Shown one piece after another: positions 9,937 through 16,342 of a stretch of 64,000 nucleotides of DNA. Position numbers and translations under genes: made by a program. Origin of the DNA: Bdellovibrionota bacterium (GTDB taxonomy: Bacteria; Bdellovibrionota; Bdellovibrionia; Bdellovibrionales; JAMPXM01); assembly GCA_963170185.1 (NCBI GenBank), contig CAUJGS010000036.1, forward strand, positions 1 to 64,000, in the 5' to 3' direction. A model generated the notes under the pieces. The model worked only from the letters and a program-made list of their open reading frames with translations. It did no database searches and was not told the origin of the DNA. The first letter of the stretch is position 1. Every line of letters starts with the position of its first letter.

Positions 9937-10012
9937 GACTTCATAGCTCAACGGGATAGAGCTCTAGTTTCCTAAACTGGCGATCGAGGTTCGAGTCCTC
10001 GTGAAGTCACCA
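9937..10012 (+). tRNA. tRNA-Arg (anticodon CCT)
   Basis: A complete 76-base cloverleaf can be drawn. The acceptor stem GACTTCA pairs with TGAAGTC and is followed by A and an encoded CCA. The D stem is GCTC/GAGC; the anticodon stem CTAGT/ACTGG holds loop TTCCTAA with anticodon CCT at 9971-9973 (reads AGG); the variable loop is CGAT; the T stem is CGAGG/CCTCG around TTCGAGT. It stands alone, not in a tRNA cluster. Confidence 0.97.
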
Positions 10013-10023
10013 ACTCGCTCCGT

Positions 10024-10046
10024 ACAATAAAGCACGATACAGTGCT
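10024..10046 (-). terminator. Weak possible terminator after the superoxide dismutase gene
   Basis: Reading the minus strand, AGCAC, a six-base loop and GTGCT form a short stem, followed by TTATTGT. The stem has only five pairs, so this is tentative. Confidence 0.3.
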
Positions 10047-10077
10047 ATACCCCGCCTCACACAGACCTTGCAGTATC

Positions 10078-10773
10078 CTATCTTTCAGCGTGGTACTTGG
10101 AAACCTGCTTCCAATCGACGATCCGCCAGAAATTCGCGACGTAATCCGCACGCTTGTTTTGATAGGTGAGATAGTAAGCATGCTCCCAGACGTCGAGGGC
10201 CAAAACTGGCTTGCCCTTCACGGCGGCAATGTCCATGAGCGGATTGTCCTGATTCGCCGTTTTTGCGATCACCAGTTTTCCATCGTCGGTTTTAACCAAC
10301 CACGCCCAACCAGATCCGAACACGCCTTTGGCTTGCGTCTCGAACTCTTTTTTGAAGTTTTCGACCGAACCAAATGACTTTTCGAGATCCTTACGAAGAG
10401 CCGAGGACATTTTTGTTTTCGCCGCCTTTTCTTCGCTGTTCATCAGCGTCCAGAAAAACGAATGGTTCCAATGCCCTCCGCCGTTGTTGCGAACCGCATC
10501 CGGGTACTTGGAAACCGAACCAAGAATTTCAACCAAAGACTTGGCCTTGTCTTGCTCACCAAGAGCGGCATTCAAATTGTCAACGTACGCCTTGTGATGC
10601 TTTCCGTGATGCAGATTCATCGTCGCTTCATCGATGACCGGGGCCAGTGCGTTCGCCGCATATCCCAGCTCCGGGAGCGCAAAGGGCGATTTCGCCTTAT
10701 TCAACTCACCACGCGTCGTCGCGCACCCCAAAGACGGAGCCATTACCAACAATAGAGCCAATACTTTCAACAT
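10078..10773 (-). CDS. sodA: Superoxide dismutase (Mn type), predicted lipoprotein
   Basis: Converts superoxide to hydrogen peroxide and oxygen. Family motifs are clear: LHHGKHHKAYVDNLN with the first metal His, GGGHWNHSFFW with the second, and DVWEHAYY with the Asp and His ligands. GGGH, together with Gln in TANQDNPLM, resembles manganese rather than iron enzymes. The start is set at the ATG at 10773, giving 231 aa: it has AGAGG just upstream and begins a lipoprotein signal with APSLGC (Cys 17). Most bacterial SODs are cytoplasmic, so an anchored extracytoplasmic form is notable; it would protect the envelope from external superoxide. A longer in-frame start at 10851 lacks a signal and is less likely. 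The gene stands alone, read toward the tRNA. Confidence 0.95.
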   Translation of the reverse strand: MLKVLALLLVMAPSLGCATTRGELNKAKSPFALPELGYAANALAPVIDEATMNLHHGKHHKAYVDNLNAALGEQDKAKSLVEILGSVSKYPDAVRNNGGGHWNHSFFWTLMNSEEKAAKTKMSSALRKDLEKSFGSVENFKKEFETQAKGVFGSGWAWLVKTDDGKLVIAKTANQDNPLMDIAAVKGKPVLALDVWEHAYYLTYQNKRADYVANFWRIVDWKQVSKYHAER

Positions 10774-11063
10774 CCTTAACCTCTCCGACGAATTTTCTAA
10801 GACCCGCATTGTTTCGAGCTTCAAAGTATTGATCAAGCATATGTCGCCCAATTCACTGTACTCTGTACTCCGAATAGCCTCGACTACGTGTAAGCCCTGG
10901 AAATACGGAGCTCTTTGCCGTGAAACAGAACGCCATGTTCAGGGTCGAAATGCCTTCCAGCCATATCAAAAAGTAAATCAAAGGACCTCTCTTGAGAGAG
11001 GCTCGACTTCTAATGTACGACCTTCAGAGTTATACATCCTCACCACCTAAAAAGGGCCTTTCG

Positions 11064-11567
11064 ATGAAATCAACTTTCGTGCGTTTCTTGTCGATCTCAA
11101 TATTGGCGTTGCTTGCTACTTTACCTGCACACGCAAGCGCCCCCTCCTCTTCGTTCACCTGTGAGTCGACTCAATCGCCGACGTTTACGGCGACTGCGAC
11201 CCTCGACGACCAAGGCGTCTTGGAGCAGCTCACGATCGATATGGAAGGCGAAGTGCAAGAGCTGTATTCGCCAGCTGTTAAATCGGAGTTCGACGTCATT
11301 GCTCACTTCGCAAAAGACGCCGATGTACAAAAATACGGTCTCTTGACAGAGCTGCTTCGTCTCGCAAAACCGACGGTGGCTCCGTCGTATTTCATCGTTC
11401 ACAGCCTGACTTCGCCAGGCAAAGGCATGAACCTCGACGAAATCATGGAATACCTGATGGACGACCTTTCCGGCACATTGATCCTCGAAGCCCGCGACCA
11501 AGCTCACAACGTTCTCGGCCGCAGCATGATCGTAGGCTGGGGCGGCTATTTCGCAAATTGCCGCTAG
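11064..11567 (+). CDS. Small exported protein of unknown function
   Basis: A 167-residue protein. The ATG at 11064 begins a standard signal peptide (cleavage probably after PAHA), preceded by AAGGG. The mature part is mildly acidic with two Cys (one near the mature N-terminus, one three residues from the end), which could form a disulfide in the periplasm. No domain was recognised. The in-frame start at 10992 would put 24 non-conserved-looking residues before the signal and was not used. A weak terminator-like hairpin follows at 11577-11600. Upstream (10774-11063) is a 290-base gap between divergent genes in which I see no further gene. Confidence 0.75.
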   Translation: MKSTFVRFLSISILALLATLPAHASAPSSSFTCESTQSPTFTATATLDDQGVLEQLTIDMEGEVQELYSPAVKSEFDVIAHFAKDADVQKYGLLTELLRLAKPTVAPSYFIVHSLTSPGKGMNLDEIMEYLMDDLSGTLILEARDQAHNVLGRSMIVGWGGYFANCR

Positions 11568-11576
11568 TGTCCCAAT

Positions 11577-11600
11577 TCGAGACAAATTCTCGAGATTTTT
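11577..11600 (+). terminator. Possible rho-independent terminator
   Basis: TCGAGA, a five-base loop and TCTCGA form a stem, followed by GATTTTT. It lies ten bases after the stop of the small exported protein. The stem is short, so strength is uncertain. Confidence 0.45.
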
Positions 11601-11603
11601 CCT

Positions 11604-11630
11604 GCAACTTTCCTCCCTTCATGTGTGTTC
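11604..11630 (+). promoter_or_regulatory. Putative ECF-sigma promoter of the serine hydrolase gene
   Basis: GCAACTTT, 13 bases, then GTGTTCCC. The same two blocks with identical spacing occur at 21276-21303 before another exported-protein gene. GCAAC-type -35 and GTGT-type -10 elements are common for ECF sigma factors, and one is encoded at 22670. The start codon lies about 40 bases downstream in both cases. Confidence 0.5.
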
Positions 11631-11665
11631 CCTCCTAGGGAGCGGCAACCACGGGGGGAGGAACT

Positions 11666-12811
11666 TTGGGCATCACTCAAAAGGTTCTGATCGGCGCACT
11701 CAGCATCTCAATGTTTTCAGCTTGTGAGTTTTCAGCAAGCCCACAAGCCTCATTGGCCGATACTCCCAACTCGCCCACCAACTCACCCACCGACTCGCCG
11801 CCTGAAATTCAGAAATGCAGTCTTGAAGAGGAAACCGCGCTCGAGTCACAGATGACCCGAGTGCTTTCCGAGGATACCTCCCCCTACGCCTTCAGCTTTC
11901 GTCTCGAGCGTCGAGACGGGCGACGTTTTGAATTCCAAAAAGACGGCGCCACTTTTGACACCGTTTTCGAGTCCGCTTCGTCTTCAAAACTGGTTACATC
12001 ACTCATCATCCTCCGCCTGGTCGACAAGGGCATCTTAAAGCTCTCCGACCGCCCTCAGGATCACATACCCGAGTGGCCAATCACCTCATCCGACCCGCTT
12101 TACAACGCCACTCTCGCCAACCTCCTAAGCTTTACATCGGGGTTCTACGACGAGCCTACGTGCTTGAATCTCCCGACCGGCACACTCGCGAATTGCGCAC
12201 TTACGATCGCCACGATCAACTCTGGCAAAGGGCGAGTTCCGGGAAAGGAGTTCTACTACTCGGGGGCCCATATGCAGATCGCAGGGCTTATGGCGATTCG
12301 CGCCTCCGGTCGGGCCGATTGGACAGAGGTTTTCGACGACTTCAAGCTAGCGACAGGGCTGTTTACGGCATCGGCCTACGATTTACCTTCGCGCTCAAAC
12401 CCGCGCCTAGCCGGCGGCATGCACTGGACCGGAAATGAGTACTTCGCATTTCTCCTCGCCTTAAAAAGGGACAAACTCTTATCCATGGGGCTCCGCAAAG
12501 AGTTTTTTGTCGACCGAACGAATGACGGTGAAGTCGCCATCGTCAACTCGCCGGCGGAGAAAGGTCTCGGCGAGGCCTGGCACTACGGTCTCGGTTTCTG
12601 GCACGAATGCCTAGACACCGAGTTTCACTGTCAGGCAGCCGACCGTATCTCCAGCCCTGGCGCGTATGGGGCCTATCCATTTTGGGATCGGAGAACTGAT
12701 CACATCGGCTTTTTAGCCATGCAAGGCCCTTTAGGCGGCTTCCGCGAAGGAGCCCGCATCGAGCGCCTGGTACAGGATCTCTCTAGCGAGTGGGCTGCTT
12801 GTGGACTTTGA
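11666..12811 (+). CDS. Lipoprotein serine hydrolase, beta-lactamase/DD-peptidase (S12) family
   Basis: A 381-residue protein starting at TTG, chosen because a strong GGGGGGAGGA site lies just upstream and the frame opens with a lipoprotein signal ending FSAC (Cys 20). A Ser/Thr/Pro-rich linker (about 30-50) leads to a penicillin-binding-protein-like domain. SSSK near residue 105 is the SxxK nucleophile motif, followed by the usual hydrophobic helix and LVDKGILKLSDRPQDHIPEW, a hallmark of the family. YYSGAHMQIAGLM matches the Tyr-containing second motif. Likely substrates are peptidoglycan peptides or esters; which cannot be told. It lies under a predicted ECF promoter, suggesting an envelope-stress role. 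It converges on the next gene with a seven-base gap. Confidence 0.87.
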   Translation: MGITQKVLIGALSISMFSACEFSASPQASLADTPNSPTNSPTDSPPEIQKCSLEEETALESQMTRVLSEDTSPYAFSFRLERRDGRRFEFQKDGATFDTVFESASSSKLVTSLIILRLVDKGILKLSDRPQDHIPEWPITSSDPLYNATLANLLSFTSGFYDEPTCLNLPTGTLANCALTIATINSGKGRVPGKEFYYSGAHMQIAGLMAIRASGRADWTEVFDDFKLATGLFTASAYDLPSRSNPRLAGGMHWTGNEYFAFLLALKRDKLLSMGLRKEFFVDRTNDGEVAIVNSPAEKGLGEAWHYGLGFWHECLDTEFHCQAADRISSPGAYGAYPFWDRRTDHIGFLAMQGPLGGFREGARIERLVQDLSSEWAACGL

Positions 12812-12818
12812 GGCCGCG

Positions 12819-13715
12819 CTACAGCGGTAGCACGCAAATATCTAGCGGCGGAGCAAACGGGTTATGTCGAAAGCCTCGCTGCACCAAGCTCTGGTAGATT
12901 CTCTCCAAAATATCTATGCTCACCCGGTAGTTGTCGAGTTCACGCAAGAAGCAGGCGTAGTTGTGCGCAAGTACTCCGCCATTTGGTGGATGAATTGGCA
13001 CCGTGCCGAAGACGTAAGAAGTCAAAAACCCGTAAATGCTTTTGCAAGTCTCTTCCTTCTCCGACTCCGAAAGCTCGTTGAGAAGCTTCGCTCTTCCGCA
13101 AAATGCCACCAACGCGGCCAGCTCCTCATCGATGTAAAGATCGAAGACGGAGTACACATCCTTCAAGTTAACAAGAGTCCAAAGTGCCGCTTTTCGTGCA
13201 ACCGGCGTAGGATAGTCCACGAGATCATAAATCAAAGTGGTCAGTCTCTTGCCTGGCCGAAAGAAACGAATCAGTTCTTCGATCTCACTGGAGATGGTAT
13301 ACTTGCTGTCGTCGTAGCCGAGTAAGTGAAGCGTTTCATGCAAAGCCAGCTTTTTGTATTTCTCGGGTGCCAGCACGGCTTTTTCCCAAGCTGGTCGCGA
13401 AATCACGATTCTCGGAGGCTGAGAGTACGGATAATTCAGCATCATGTACTCTTCGCCGTCTTTGAACAAAGGCGTATTGGAAACCGTCACCACCGTCTCA
13501 AACACTTTTCTTCGATAATCCTGTAAGAAAGCTGGAGTGGGGAGCAGTTCAAACGGCACTCTCTGAAGATCTCGAATCACTTCATTTTGGTAGGCCTGAA
13601 AAGCCTCATTCACCGGGTCCCCACCGTAAAATATATCGGGGCCACCCGCCGACGAGAACTGTCCGGAGAAGATCAGACTCACGGAGGCTAGAATGACTAA
13701 AAAGCGCACCTTCAT
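12819..13715 (-). CDS. Exported HExxH protein (putative zinc metalloprotease)
   Basis: A 298-residue protein. The ATG at 13715 has GAGG six bases upstream and starts a signal peptide (cleavage near FSSA). Residues 126-130 are HETLH, extended as LHETLHLLGYDD, so a gluzincin- or YbeY-like zinc site is possible; the third ligand could be Asp. The C-terminal half is helical and holds several Cys. No known peptidase family was recognised. The upstream gene is a TIGR02147 regulator whose stop lies 11 bases before the ATG; a GTG at 13727 overlapping that stop is an alternative start. Pairing of TIGR02147 genes with exported unknowns is typical of Bdellovibrio-like genomes, as I recall them. Confidence 0.8.
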   Translation of the reverse strand: MKVRFLVILASVSLIFSGQFSSAGGPDIFYGGDPVNEAFQAYQNEVIRDLQRVPFELLPTPAFLQDYRRKVFETVVTVSNTPLFKDGEEYMMLNYPYSQPPRIVISRPAWEKAVLAPEKYKKLALHETLHLLGYDDSKYTISSEIEELIRFFRPGKRLTTLIYDLVDYPTPVARKAALWTLVNLKDVYSVFDLYIDEELAALVAFCGRAKLLNELSESEKEETCKSIYGFLTSYVFGTVPIHPPNGGVLAHNYACFLRELDNYRVSIDILERIYQSLVQRGFRHNPFAPPLDICVLPL

Positions 13716-13726
13716 AAAGATCCTCA

Positions 13727-14473
13727 CTACCGTTTGATAACCGGAACGAAGTTCACATTCACCATCATCACCCGGTCTTCCGTTCCGGCGTCTTCTTGCG
13801 CAAAGCGGCCGACTTCTAAGGCAAACTCATGAATTCGTTTCTTTATTTTTTCGTAGCTGCGTTCATTGATCGAAATAAGGGCCGTCATGTGAACTCGCTC
13901 TTCCACCGGAATGCTCTCCACGCTGTCAGCCGCTTTCAAAATAAAACTCTTCGTCAGCTTCTTGTTGATATCCGTTCGTAAACGTTCATCGCGAACAAGA
14001 TAACGTTCCTGCAAACGTTTAAAATCCCCTTCCTCGGTGCGCTCTATGAGATCCAGCTGTTCCATATCCGAGATAATCGAAACAACCTCCGTCTCTGGCA
14101 GACACAATCTCTCGGCAATCAAAGCCGTATTCAAACTTCGATCGACATCGAGAAAACGAAGAATGGCGAATGTTTCCCATCGTGCAATTTTTGAAAAGGC
14201 CTGATCGTCGAGATCGGCAAAGTTGCGACCTTCTAGAACTTTGATATTGGACTCGATACACTTTTCAATCGTGCCCTCGTCGAGCCCGATTTTAGCGGCG
14301 ATATGCCTGATAAGCCTGACGTTGAGTTTGTATTTCTTACGAAGAATTTTCGAGACGAAGCTTGGCTCCATCTCTAGGAACTTTGCCAACGCCCGCAGCG
14401 AGTAACGTGAGTTCTTTTTTCGTCTTTCTTCAAAGAACTGAATCAACAAATCTTCCAAAGAATGATCCGCCAT
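13727..14473 (-). CDS. TIGR02147/DUF4423-family regulatory protein
   Basis: A 248-residue cytoplasmic protein. The N-terminus (LEDLLIQFFEERRKKN, YSLRALAKFLEMEPSFVSKILRKK) is the helix-turn-helix opening of the TIGR02147 family. It is followed by the winged-helix-like DUF4423 part (FADLDDQAFSKIARWETFAILRF, MEQLDLIERTEEGDFKR). Members occur mainly in Fibrobacter and Bdellovibrio and are assumed to be regulators; their targets are not established. Downstream, in the same transcription unit, is an exported HExxH protein, the most obvious candidate partner or target. The gap to the divergent repeat-protein gene holds a TGTGTC-C-GACACA palindrome that could be an operator. Confidence 0.85.
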   Translation of the reverse strand: MADHSLEDLLIQFFEERRKKNSRYSLRALAKFLEMEPSFVSKILRKKYKLNVRLIRHIAAKIGLDEGTIEKCIESNIKVLEGRNFADLDDQAFSKIARWETFAILRFLDVDRSLNTALIAERLCLPETEVVSIISDMEQLDLIERTEEGDFKRLQERYLVRDERLRTDINKKLTKSFILKAADSVESIPVEERVHMTALISINERSYEKIKKRIHEFALEVGRFAQEDAGTEDRVMMVNVNFVPVIKR

Positions 14474-14594
14474 AAAAACGATGATCTACTCGAAAACCGA
14501 GGGCTAAGACACTTAAAGTTAACGGCTTGTAGCGGATGCCTTCCGCTTCTGAAAGAATTCAAAGTTTTCAACTGCCTACAGCGCTCTAGCCGCT

Positions 14595-14607
14595 TGTGTC
14601 CGACACA
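14595..14607. promoter_or_regulatory. Palindrome in divergent gap, possible operator
   Basis: TGTGTC-C-GACACA is a perfect inverted repeat with a one-base centre, between the divergent TIGR02147 gene and the repeat-protein gene. Location fits a regulator site; no binding data can be inferred. Confidence 0.3.
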
Positions 14608-14723
14608 TTAAAGGGCCCTCGAGACCCTGGTAATACATGTAATACACAGTATTGCGACAAGATCGGGTAGGCCCGCCTAGGACCGACGCTCCTTCCAACG
14701 GAAAAACCGCTACGCTCGAACGC

Positions 14724-16067
14724 ATGTCCACCCTAAGAAGCACGCCGGCGGCAGCACAACCTTTGTTCATCGCTCATGGGCAAACCACCAGCGGTGATAG
14801 CGTTGCGATTTACTGGCGAGGCAACACTCTCTCCGTCTCGACATCGTTCGATATGGTCGGAGGCTTCACGAACGGGAAAAACGTCTTCTTCTATGGTAAG
14901 AGCCTCAACAGCGCTTCGCTAGCGGGCGCTCCTGTGTACTACAAAGATGGCGTCCAATCGCTGCTGCCAATGACCACCGAAGACAAAGCCCTCTCTTTAC
15001 TAGGTGTCTGGATCGCGCAGTCTCAAGGCTTTACCGTCGGCAAAGACATCTACCTCTACGGAGAGGGCTACTGCAGAGCCGGCCGTAGTCACCCGATCTT
15101 TTATAAAAATAACTCGCTGTACGCCCTTCCTCTGAGATCCCCCAACGGAGCTGTGCAGCTATTCGGTGTACGCATCGGCCCGACACAACACTTTGCCGTC
15201 GGACGCGATATTTACTTCTACGGAATGGGTCTCGACTCTCTTGTGGGAGGCAGTCATCCTATCTACTACAAAAACGGCGAACTCCATTTGCTGCCAAGAT
15301 ACTGTAGCAACACGAACGCAGAATTCGACGACATCACACTTGGAGCCAACTCCGGATTTTCCGTGGGACAAGATATTTATTTTTACGGAACAGCCTCAAA
15401 TACGGACGGTAGCCAACAACCATTCTATTTCAAAAATGGAGTCCTTCATTCACTTCCGCTTTCTACGAGCGATGGCAAACTGAGACTAACCAACGCATGG
15501 TTATACAAGACTCAACGTCCGGTCGTGGGTCACGATATCTACCTCTACGGAATGGGCTTCAACTCTTCCGGGCAGTACCCGATCTGCTACCGAAACGGGG
15601 TGCTCTACGCGCTACCGACGGCGACACGCGACGGCCGCCTGCAGGCCGGCAGCATTCATTTCACGGACGTGGGGTTTGGTCCCTCGCAGGGTTTCGCAGT
15701 GGGAAACAACGCATATATTTATGGCGTCGGCGAAGACCATTCTGGTCAACAGCATCCGATCTACTACAAAAATGGTGCTCTCCACGTATTACCGATGACG
15801 ACGACCGACGGGGCCACCGCCTTCCGCACAATCTCTCTCAATGGAGCGCAGGGGTTTTCTCTCAATGAAGATGTCTATCTCTACGGGGAAGGCTACGAGA
15901 CGACGGGCGGTCGGCGACCTCTTTATTTCAAGAACAATGTCCTCCACCCACTTCCGACTCACACAAACGACGATGGCATTGTCTTAACCGACGTCAGCTT
16001 TCTAACGAGCAGCTGGCTTGGCTGCGGCAGTCACCTACTACCCATGGATGAAGCGAACGGCTTCTAA
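14724..16067 (+). CDS. Tandem-repeat protein, about eight 53-residue units, possible beta-propeller
   Basis: A 447-residue protein from the ATG at 14724 (no clear ribosome site; a TTG at 14652 would add 24 residues). It is built almost wholly of repeats of about 50-58 residues with consensus P-IYYKNG-LH-LP....DG........GF-VG-DIY-YG-G. Units begin near 14930, 15100, 15255, 15420, 15580, 15755 and 15920; the first is divergent and the last truncated. Seven or eight Tyr/Gly-rich four-stranded units would suit a beta-propeller closed between first and last units. No signal peptide is visible, odd for such a protein. Resemblance to DKNYY or kelch-type repeats is only general. The gap before it (14474-14723) holds no other gene that I can see. 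Confidence 0.8.
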   Translation: MSTLRSTPAAAQPLFIAHGQTTSGDSVAIYWRGNTLSVSTSFDMVGGFTNGKNVFFYGKSLNSASLAGAPVYYKDGVQSLLPMTTEDKALSLLGVWIAQSQGFTVGKDIYLYGEGYCRAGRSHPIFYKNNSLYALPLRSPNGAVQLFGVRIGPTQHFAVGRDIYFYGMGLDSLVGGSHPIYYKNGELHLLPRYCSNTNAEFDDITLGANSGFSVGQDIYFYGTASNTDGSQQPFYFKNGVLHSLPLSTSDGKLRLTNAWLYKTQRPVVGHDIYLYGMGFNSSGQYPICYRNGVLYALPTATRDGRLQAGSIHFTDVGFGPSQGFAVGNNAYIYGVGEDHSGQQHPIYYKNGALHVLPMTTTDGATAFRTISLNGAQGFSLNEDVYLYGEGYETTGGRRPLYFKNNVLHPLPTHTNDDGIVLTDVSFLTSSWLGCGSHLLPMDEANGF

Positions 16068-16104
16068 GTCACACGTCGCAAATCAGATCCGACACTCGTA
16101 TCTT

Positions 16105-16232
16105 TGACAGGCCTCCCAGCGACGTGCTACTCGATCAGCCGGCCTGATCGCAGATGAAGTCCGGTGAAAGTCCGGCACTGTCCCGCAACGGTTAGCAAGA
16201 TGCTCTTGCAAGTCCGATCTCTACCTTCAGGC
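16105..16232 (+). ncRNA. Cobalamin riboswitch
   Basis: The conserved core is present: GAAGTCCGGTGAAAGTCC, then GGCACTGTCCCGCAACGGT (16156-16192), a variable hairpin around GCAAGATGCTCTTGC (16195-16209), and AGTCCGATCTCTACC (16211-16225). These are the conserved segments of the AdoCbl element, including the B12 box. An upstream hairpin GATCAG/CTGATC (16133-16149) is also seen. The 5' boundary is approximate. It lies before a TonB-dependent receptor, the commonest target, so B12 binding should lower receptor synthesis. Confidence 0.93.
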
Positions 16233-16279
16233 TTAAATTTTCGCGGAAAAACACCCACCGCGCTCTCGGAGGAAGAGAA

Positions 16280-16339
16280 ATGGAATCGACAAAACAGTCT
16301 GTCGTCACGCCTGACGACGTTTCGACGAAGCAAGAATAG
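16280..16339 (+). CDS. 19-codon leader ORF between riboswitch and btuB
   Basis: ATG at 16280 is preceded by GGAGGAAGAGAA, by far the best ribosome site in this leader. The ORF encodes MESTKQSVVTPDDVSTKQE and stops at 16339, three bases before the btuB ATG. btuB itself has only a weak site. A perfect hairpin, GTCGTCA-CGCC-TGACGAC (16301-16318), lies inside the ORF. The arrangement suggests that ribosomes loaded on the leader restart at btuB, so the riboswitch may control btuB by hiding the leader's ribosome site. The peptide has no recognisable function. Confidence 0.55.
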   Translation: MESTKQSVVTPDDVSTKQE

Positions 16340-16342
16340 CCG

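Noticed and set aside
9937-10012. tRNA-Arg as an integration site
   Set aside because: No repeat of the tRNA 3' end and no integrase gene was seen within the window.
10992-11063. Upstream start for the small exported protein
   Set aside because: It would place 24 residues before a standard signal peptide.
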